Shown: positions 58,551-64,000 of the stretch, one piece after another
How the letters are laid out: every line of letters begins with the position of its first letter
Position numbering within the stretch: position 1 is the first letter of the stretch
Source: Platycnemis pennipes
Lineage: Eukaryota; Arthropoda; Insecta; Odonata; Platycnemididae
Direction of reading: 5' to 3'
NCBI GenBank assembly: GCA_933228895.1
Contig: OW121850.1
Span: 26,793,773-26,857,772, forward strand
DNA length: 64,000 nucleotides
Notes under the pieces: generated by a model
The model's database searches: none
What the model was told of the DNA's origin: nothing
The model's input: only the letters and a program-made list of their open reading frames with translations
Position numbers and translations under genes: made by a program

Positions 58551-59865
58551 ATGATGAATATTATTGAACGACAAATTCATGCATAAAATCCCTGAAATAT
58601 TTGGAGGTGGAATTCAAGTCATTTTCATTTTCTTAGAGAGGTGTATTTACAAAGCAAGAATTTACGCACATATGGATGAGTTCAGTGTTGTTTGTGAAAG
58701 AAAATTAGGAATGAAGATACAAACATTGTGTACATAAAAGAACCTTATTGCCAAAAGACATCTTTAGATATAGTTTTAACAAGTTGTAAAGCAAGTAGAA
58801 GAACATGAGAGGCATGAATTAAAAATATTTGCTGGCAAGCAATATAATACCAATAATAATGCATGTGTTATATGTTTCTTATATTAGAAAGAGAAATATT
58901 TGTTTGATAAAATGTGAGCCATACAAATATTAGAATGGGACAAATGAAAAATTTAAATGCAGTGAATAATGCAAACTTGAATGATTAAAAATTATTACGG
59001 TTAAATATTACAGTGACCACAGAGGTAAAATACGGTACAGGCATTTTTCACATTGACACAAAGTATTTGGTTTTTTTAATCTCGTGTTCATTGATTTAAT
59101 GTGCTTTCATAACTTTAAAATAGAAAGGTAAATTCTAAATAAAAGGAATTCATTTCCAAAAGTCTATTTTTCATTTATAGTCCCTTCATTTTCAGGACCT
59201 TCATTTCCATTAATTTTTAGGAATAAAACACCAACTATAACTATCACTGAAAAAAAACAGTTCAATCTGGTTCAAAGCATTGTAGAGCGTTCTCTTATGC
59301 ACATGAATGAACAATGAGTGTCAATATGAAAATGAATTTGAAGAAATAATAAAAATCTGTAAGTTAAGAAATAATCCAAATACCTCGAAGAAAATGCATA
59401 AAAGAAGAAATTAGAGTGACAAAATTGACCTCTCTAATACTCTCAAAACAAAAGTATAAAAACGCATTTTAATGCAATTATTTACTTCACGAAATCTCAA
59501 CTCAATGTGAATTTGATTCCTATATTTGTATTCTTCTAGTATATTTGAAATGAACACTTTACTTGTAATTTATAGTTTCTACCAAATTTTCTACCAAATC
59601 TTAAATTTCTACCCTCACCGCCTCAGAAACATAAGCATTCTATCCAGTCGTCTCAGATATCTTAGGCTGGCAGGAAATAATATCCATTGATCTAGCGTAA
59701 TGTCCCTTTAGCAATACTTTATCAATCGGCTGCCACAATTTGGCCGTGCTGAGTGTCATTGTGAAGCGAAATACCTAAGCTGACTCGAAGGAGAGAGGGC
59801 AGAGGTCAAAGAGGGGATGCACGCGACGCTGGGAGTGGTAGGAATCAAGGTCGCTCGATGCCCAA
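58551..59865. other. No recognisable gene
   Basis: Strongly AT-rich DNA without conserved frames. A GC-richer patch lies at about 59750-59850, just before the next LINE tail. Confidence 0.4.
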
Positions 59866-59870
59866 TCCAC

Positions 59871-60275
59871 AGGTACGATCTATTGCAGAAATTTCAATCG
59901 GATAGCTTTACTGAAGATGTTAGGCACATATTGAAAACACCAGCGTATTATGCTAGATTCGACCAGATAAATAAGATTAGAGAGATAGATTGTCGTACAG
60001 ATAGATTCAAAATGGCATTTTTCCCCCGTACTATAAGAGAACAGAATAGGCAGCATAGGAAAGGGATAGGTAGGGGAAATATTTTAGAGTATTCTGTAGT
60101 GCATGATGCATGTATTAACCCCTCAAATACTATAGATACTAACAATCTAGTTGCATGAGACCCTTTAGTTGCTTGCTTGCATGCTAGTAGTGAATGCTTG
60201 GTGACCTTCACCCCCTGCCACACACCCTCGCGGTGGCTTGCAGGGTATCGTGTAGATGTAGATAGATGTAGATGA
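59871..60275 (+). mobile_element. LINE 3' end (tail family A), best preserved copy of A
   Basis: The frame ending 60158 reads LLQKFQSDSFTEDVRHILKT, PAYYARFDQINKIREIDCRT, DRFKMAFFPRTIREQNRQHR and NILEYSVVHDACINP, the RT C-terminal extension without interruption. The 3' UTR then ends in CTCGCGGTGGCTTGCAGGGT and TAGATGTAGATAGATGTAGA. It serves as the reference for recognising the other A copies. The 5' truncation point is at about 59871, and the upstream M residues belong to flanking DNA. Confidence 0.85.
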
Positions 60276-60985
60276 TCGTTTGAATAATTCATTCCGAAAA
60301 CAGCATTCACGCGAAAAGTGGATTATTTTTTTCAGCGTCTCATCCGGGAGCCAGAAAAAATATGACCGTGGAAATTGATGCCCCAGACGAGGGCAAGCGA
60401 CGGATCTTCGCAGAAACCGTAAGATGAAGGTCGTGTTTATCTTCCTCACCTAATTCATTCCTCTTCTGTCTCTCTTCTCTAAAGCAAGGTAAATTCTTTC
60501 CTTACATAATCGCCAGTATCACTCAATTTGTATATACAAACCTTTTCCGCAGCTTCCGTCAGAGGCAAAAACCGAAGTGATAAAGCATTTACAATATTAT
60601 TGAAGCATAAAGTCGTCGCAAGAGCTATTGCAAAATCAACAGTAGGAGTCGTGTGAAACGCACAAATCCTAAGGCGTTTGGAAATCTCTTAGGTAGAGCT
60701 TCCAAGCACATAATCGTGTAGACTGTCGTAAAATAGACGAATAAAACTTTTTAAAGCCTAAAGTCTCAAAGATATATGTCTCTCAGACAAAATTGTTATG
60801 TACTCAGAAAATATTTTTATTTTGGTCATAACAATTAACAAAATAACCATTTCATACACATGTTTTTCACGTAACGCTATCAATTGAACAGTTATAGGAT
60901 GCGTTTTGAAACCACTGCAGACTGAAAAAGAAAAGAGCACCAGTTACTAGGACAGACTATGTAATGTTTTATAAAACGGACACCG
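60276..60985. other. No recognisable gene
   Basis: Mixed DNA between the LINE tail and the hammerhead-like piece. Nothing supportable. Confidence 0.35.
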
Positions 60986-61011
60986 GTTTCAACATCTTAT
61001 AGTATCATCCG
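60986..61011 (-). ncRNA. Hammerhead-like core, degenerate
   Basis: The minus strand reads CGGATGATACTATAAGATGT followed by TGAAAC and then CGGTGTCCGTTTTATAAA. The GAAACCGG side and GATGA are kept, but U4 is changed. It resembles solo pseudo-LTR ends of Penelope-like elements. Confidence 0.3.
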
Positions 61012-61980
61012 GCAGAGTAAAATAAGGTTAATTTTCTACTTTGTTTTTTAAAAATCGTGGAATTTTCCAAAGCTACTGATGTTATTCCTTTATAAGTTAG
61101 CAAACAAATTTTGTGACTTAATCGATTACTCTTATCAAACCATTCAAGTAATTCTTGGATTCAGTAATGCAGGAATCCAGGAATTTGATTTTCTTCAACG
61201 CTATGCTCCAAAATAAAGTATATAGGTAAAATAAAAAGTAGACGGAAATGTAATGAGCAAATTCACACATAGTAACGTACTGTAAGTGTGATTTGATTTT
61301 ATGAGAACCTTTTTATGTGCCTCTAAAATAATATTAAGATTTTAATAGCGAACAATCAACTGCACTTTCTTCTTACATCTGAAGAAATAGGGAATGAAAT
61401 ATTAGAAATACTACTACCTTGCGATAAATTATCCATTGCCGTCTTTTTATTTGATTGGAGAGCCGAAAAAAACACCTTTTTTATTATTCTACTGCATTAT
61501 GCATTATTAGATAAAATAAAACCATGGTGCTACTTTATGTATTTCAGTTCTCGCCAACCGTTATCACTTTTCAAAAATTTATTTTTGAATAAATGGAGAT
61601 TCCATATCGCATATCATTTTAGCCAAAAATTTGAAGCATATAGTTTTTTTATTTCTCGCTGCTATAATTGTTTAATTAATGTGTCTCACATGGTGTTATG
61701 TTCAACAGTCGCTCACGACTTTTAAATATCTTCGAGATCTCCTAGAGAAGAACAGACGGAACGGAGCTTAAAGCCTACGCCACGATCCCCTTCAAGTTAA
61801 TTGTTTGAATACAGTCTTGAATTTCGGGAACTTATAACTAGAAAGACCTTGGTCTCAAGTTATGTGTTTTAGGAGATAATTGGGAAAATGCACTCAGCAG
61901 AAAATAACTTGTAACAATTATTGAGTTTTTTTAACGCAAATTTGGCACATCATAATTGATATTTGTTACATTTTGAGGAG
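61012..61980. other. No recognisable gene
   Basis: AT-rich DNA; a 62-codon frame at 61537-61725 has no recognised domain. Confidence 0.35.
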
Positions 61981-61981
61981 T

Positions 61982-62073
61982 AATATTTCGTTTTTAGCTA
62001 AAAAATGAATCAGAAAAATAGTGTACGTCTGTGTTTGGTGATAAATAAAACCTTGTACTTGTGTTGGCATCAT
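61982..62073 (+). repeat. Direct repeat A, copy 1
   Basis: AATATTTCGTTTTTAGCTAA, AAAATGAATCAGAAAAATAG and ACGTCTGTGTTTGGTGATAA recur with ~12% difference at 63049-63140. The repeat lies on the far left of the Penelope-like element. Confidence 0.7.
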
Positions 62074-62281
62074 AATAGAATTATGATGTGAGTTTATGAT
62101 ATCAGGCTATAAATCATTAAATTTGGTTGCAGAACTTGATTTAATATCGCTATGTGCATCATTTTGAATTATCTGTTTACTTCACCCTAAATCGGTACTT
62201 GTATAACACTCAGTTATAGGTAAACCTAGAAGACATAACCATAATTCGGAACCTCTTATCTAGCGTAATTATAAGCACATC

Positions 62282-62320
62282 AATAAAATTAATCCGCAAG
62301 CACATGGCTCCTAGTAGTTG
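62282..62320 (+). repeat. Direct repeat B, copy 1
   Basis: AATAAAATTAATCCGCAAGC and ACATGGCTCCTAGTAGTT match 63006-63043 (ATTAAATTAATTTGCATGTA, CATAGCTCCGAGTAGTA). In copy 2, B directly precedes A. Confidence 0.6.
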
Positions 62321-62509
62321 TATAAAGTTCAAGTGAAAATCAAAGTTCAAAGCATTGAAATGTTGGAAGGTGGTCATGATGTCTATTAATGATAACTCTT
62401 AGTCACTTCCGCAGAATTTTATTTCAAAATCGACCGATTTCGGCAGTTACGCCATCTTCATGTGACAATAGTTACATCAATCCCAGTATATATAGTCAGA
62501 GTGTAGGGA

Positions 62510-62850
62510 GGGGGGAAGGTGGGAAGAGGGGGTTGCGGGTAGGTAAGGTGACGAGCAGCAACGGAGACTGGTTAGGGAAAGTGACGTCGTTTACGAGGCA
62601 GTTGGAGTTCCTCACCAGGCCGATCGCCCGCTGCTCATAGGCGTCCAATTTTCGTTCTTTGCCTGCGTATTGAATAACCTCAGGGTGGAAGTCACTTTGG
62701 TGGCCCAATTCAAGAAGGTGCCGGGCGAATGCCGAAGAATCGTCTTTGTTTTTGAAGCGCGTTCCGTGTTCTTTAGCCCCAATTTTAAAATTACGTCCAC
62801 TTTGGCCGATATAAAATCCTTGACAGTTATTACCATTACTACAGTTATTT
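62510..62850 (-). pseudogene. GIY-YIG endonuclease domain of a Penelope-like element
   Basis: In one uninterrupted minus-strand frame I read CSNGNNCQGFYIGQSGRNFK, then IGAKEHGTRFKNKDDSSAFA, RHLLELGHQSDFHPEVIQYA and GKERKLDAYEQRAI. This has the GFYIGQSGR block (Y-I-G with the following R), a KEH segment, SSAFARHLLELGH, and the late E within DAYEQ, which is the expected order for the Penelope GIY-YIG nuclease. No ATG starts it and the RT domain is missing; the end runs into unrelated G-rich sequence near 62530. The listed minus frames at 62496-62708 and 62612-62929 cover only part of it or are in another phase. Confidence 0.85.
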
Positions 62851-62866
62851 CAGGTACAATTGTTAC

Positions 62867-62891
62867 CTGAAGATGGCGTAACTGCCGAAAC
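62867..62891 (+). ncRNA. Hammerhead-like ribozyme core
   Basis: CTGAAGA, a GGC/GCC stem II with loop GTAACT, and GAAAC follow one another. Both conserved core strands are exact. Hammerhead motifs in Penelope-like pseudo-LTRs are established for many animals. The left arm's counterpart (62436-62462, minus) starts ATGAAGA, losing the conserved C. Stem I and the cleavage triplet were not verified. Confidence 0.5.
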
Positions 62892-63005
62892 CAGCCGATT
62901 GTGAAATAAAAGTTTGTGGAAGTGACCAAGAGTACTCATTAATATACATTGAAGTACACATTATCAAAAGCTTGCCAAACTCCGAATTAAATATCGAAAG
63001 AAAAT

Positions 63006-63140
63006 CTATTAAATTAATTTGCATGTACATAGCTCCGAGTAGTAAGGAATATCTTTCATTTTTAGCTAAGAAATGAACCAGACAAATAGTGAACGTCTGT
63101 GTTTGGTAATAAATAAAACTCTGGAGTTGTATTGACATCG
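63006..63140 (+). repeat. Direct repeats B and A, copy 2
   Basis: B (63006-63043) is followed immediately by A (63049-63140). See the copies at 62282 and 61982. The duplicated DNA shows no coding potential. Confidence 0.65.
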
Positions 63141-63339
63141 TAACACTAACTTAAGGTCAAAATAATAAGAAATTGATAAAATCTGATCTATTAATACTTG
63201 AAACAAAGAAGAAATGCTGAACTTTCTTTATGCCTAGCGGTGGGAAATACATAAGATTCCGTTTCCAAGGGCTATTTTGATAATAATTTAAAATTTCCTT
63301 CTCTAGTCTGCTATAACAGCATTGTGATTAGAATTGCAA

Positions 63340-64000
63340 AACGATGTCAGTCTTAAGGGGCAAGCACTACCCAATACACGGTGTCCTCACCCTCTCTCTG
63401 CTCATCGTGACGTTCACGGGGAAGGAAGGGACACGAGTTCACCTCCCGGGGACACGGGGGAGCCACTCACTCCCTCCAACCACGATGGGAGGCACGGTTT
63501 GGGGAGGGGGGCGACACGGCACGAACGCTATGCCTCTCCACCGACAACTCCAGCGGACCCTTCCAGACGCCGACGTAGCGAGGACAAGGTGATGGAGCCA
63601 GAGTGCGGAGAATGAATTGCCGACCTGGGCGTGTCTCTTGATCCCTGGCCCGCGCAACACGTCCCCGTTGAGGAGGAGGGAGGGTTAGAGGAGTTAGGTA
63701 GATCCATCACACTAAAGGGGTGAGGGTGGGGTTGGATTGATTCTAGAAACACCATGAGAGTGCGAGGGGGGAATCACAAATGGTGACAGAGTGGCGGCAG
63801 CCTTGTACTGTGCGCAAGGGTTCGGACATAAAAGCGGATTTACAAGTAGCGATCGACTGCTTGAAACTCTCGCGGACTCGGGGATGTGAACACGCATTGA
63901 GATTGAAGTAGGGGTCAAAATCGTGCTTTGTCTTGCAAACCGTTCTTCTGAGAGTGATCAAACCTATTTTCAGCCAACTGCGCCATGATTTTCTGCTCTA
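63340..64000. other. GC-rich, CpG-containing island running to the window edge
   Basis: GC-rich from 63340 to about 63720 (CACCTCCCGGGGACACGGGG and similar), then less so. Frames of 60-93 codons overlap on both strands without recognisable domains. The sequence differs from the pure pyrimidine islands in being G/C-balanced. It might be a promoter-like CpG region or an unknown repeat. Confidence 0.35.

Larger units (their letters stand above)
62385..62943 (-). mobile_element. Penelope-like element remnant with inverted arms
   Basis: The arms are inverted. The left (from 62385) reads ATTAATGATAACTCTTAGTC then ACTTCC, followed by TTTCGGCAGTTACGCCATCT. The right (to 62943) reads AGATGGCGTAACTGCCGAAA, then GGAAGTGACCAAGAGTACTC and ATTAAT. 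Between them on the minus strand lies a GIY-YIG coding segment. The right arm's + strand holds an intact hammerhead-like core. The family is distinct from the 13-kb element but has the same architecture. Confidence 0.8.

Overview
This window looks like a repeat-rich, AT-rich arthropod (probably insect) nuclear genome. I infer that from four things: the mobile elements present (APE/RT non-LTR retrotransposons, Penelope-like elements, a Helitron remnant, hAT, pogo and piggyBac-like DNA elements, tRNA-derived SINEs); the complete lack of bacterial gene organisation; the LINE tail ending in GATGTA repeats; and the short, broken reading frames. I cannot name the species. I recognise no host protein-coding gene, functional tRNA or rRNA, and almost every supportable coding sequence is a decayed transposon fragment.

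Layout. 0-12 kb: unique AT-rich DNA, a Helitron helicase remnant with its 3' terminus (6.1-6.8 kb), and the first copies of a recurring LINE tail (7.9, 10.0 and 11.4 kb). 12-20 kb: a SINE with a perfect 13-bp target duplication (12.2 kb), a Penelope-like GIY-YIG fragment between inverted arms (12.95-13.43 kb), more LINE tails, a second SINE (17.2 kb) and a piggyBac-like MITE with TTAA ends (17.8 kb). 22-24 kb: an RTE-type fragment, a LINE tail and a hAT-like element with a perfect 8-bp target duplication carrying a nested LINE tail. 28-42 kb: the best preserved LINE C-terminus (31.9-32.5 kb), a foldback hAT-type MITE with a perfect 8-bp duplication (35.9 kb), two further foldback elements (37.6 and 38.65 kb), and a 2.44-kb pogo-type transposon inserted inside a LINE tail (39.06-41.5 kb). 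50-58.5 kb: a second element of similar design (50.6 kb), then a deleted RTE-type retrotransposon with endonuclease and reverse transcriptase blocks (about 51.8-54.5 kb) and two more tails of that family. 60-63 kb: another LINE tail, a degenerate hammerhead-like piece, and a second Penelope-like fragment with a readable GIY-YIG domain on the minus strand.

The background is punctuated every few kilobases by GC-richer islands, most of them strongly pyrimidine-rich on the + strand. They create long serine/proline/leucine-rich open frames that I do not believe are proteins. The signals most worth following are the two TIR elements that repeat their own terminal motif internally and end up with perfect internal palindromes of it, and the series of hammerhead-like cores associated with Penelope-type inverted repeats.
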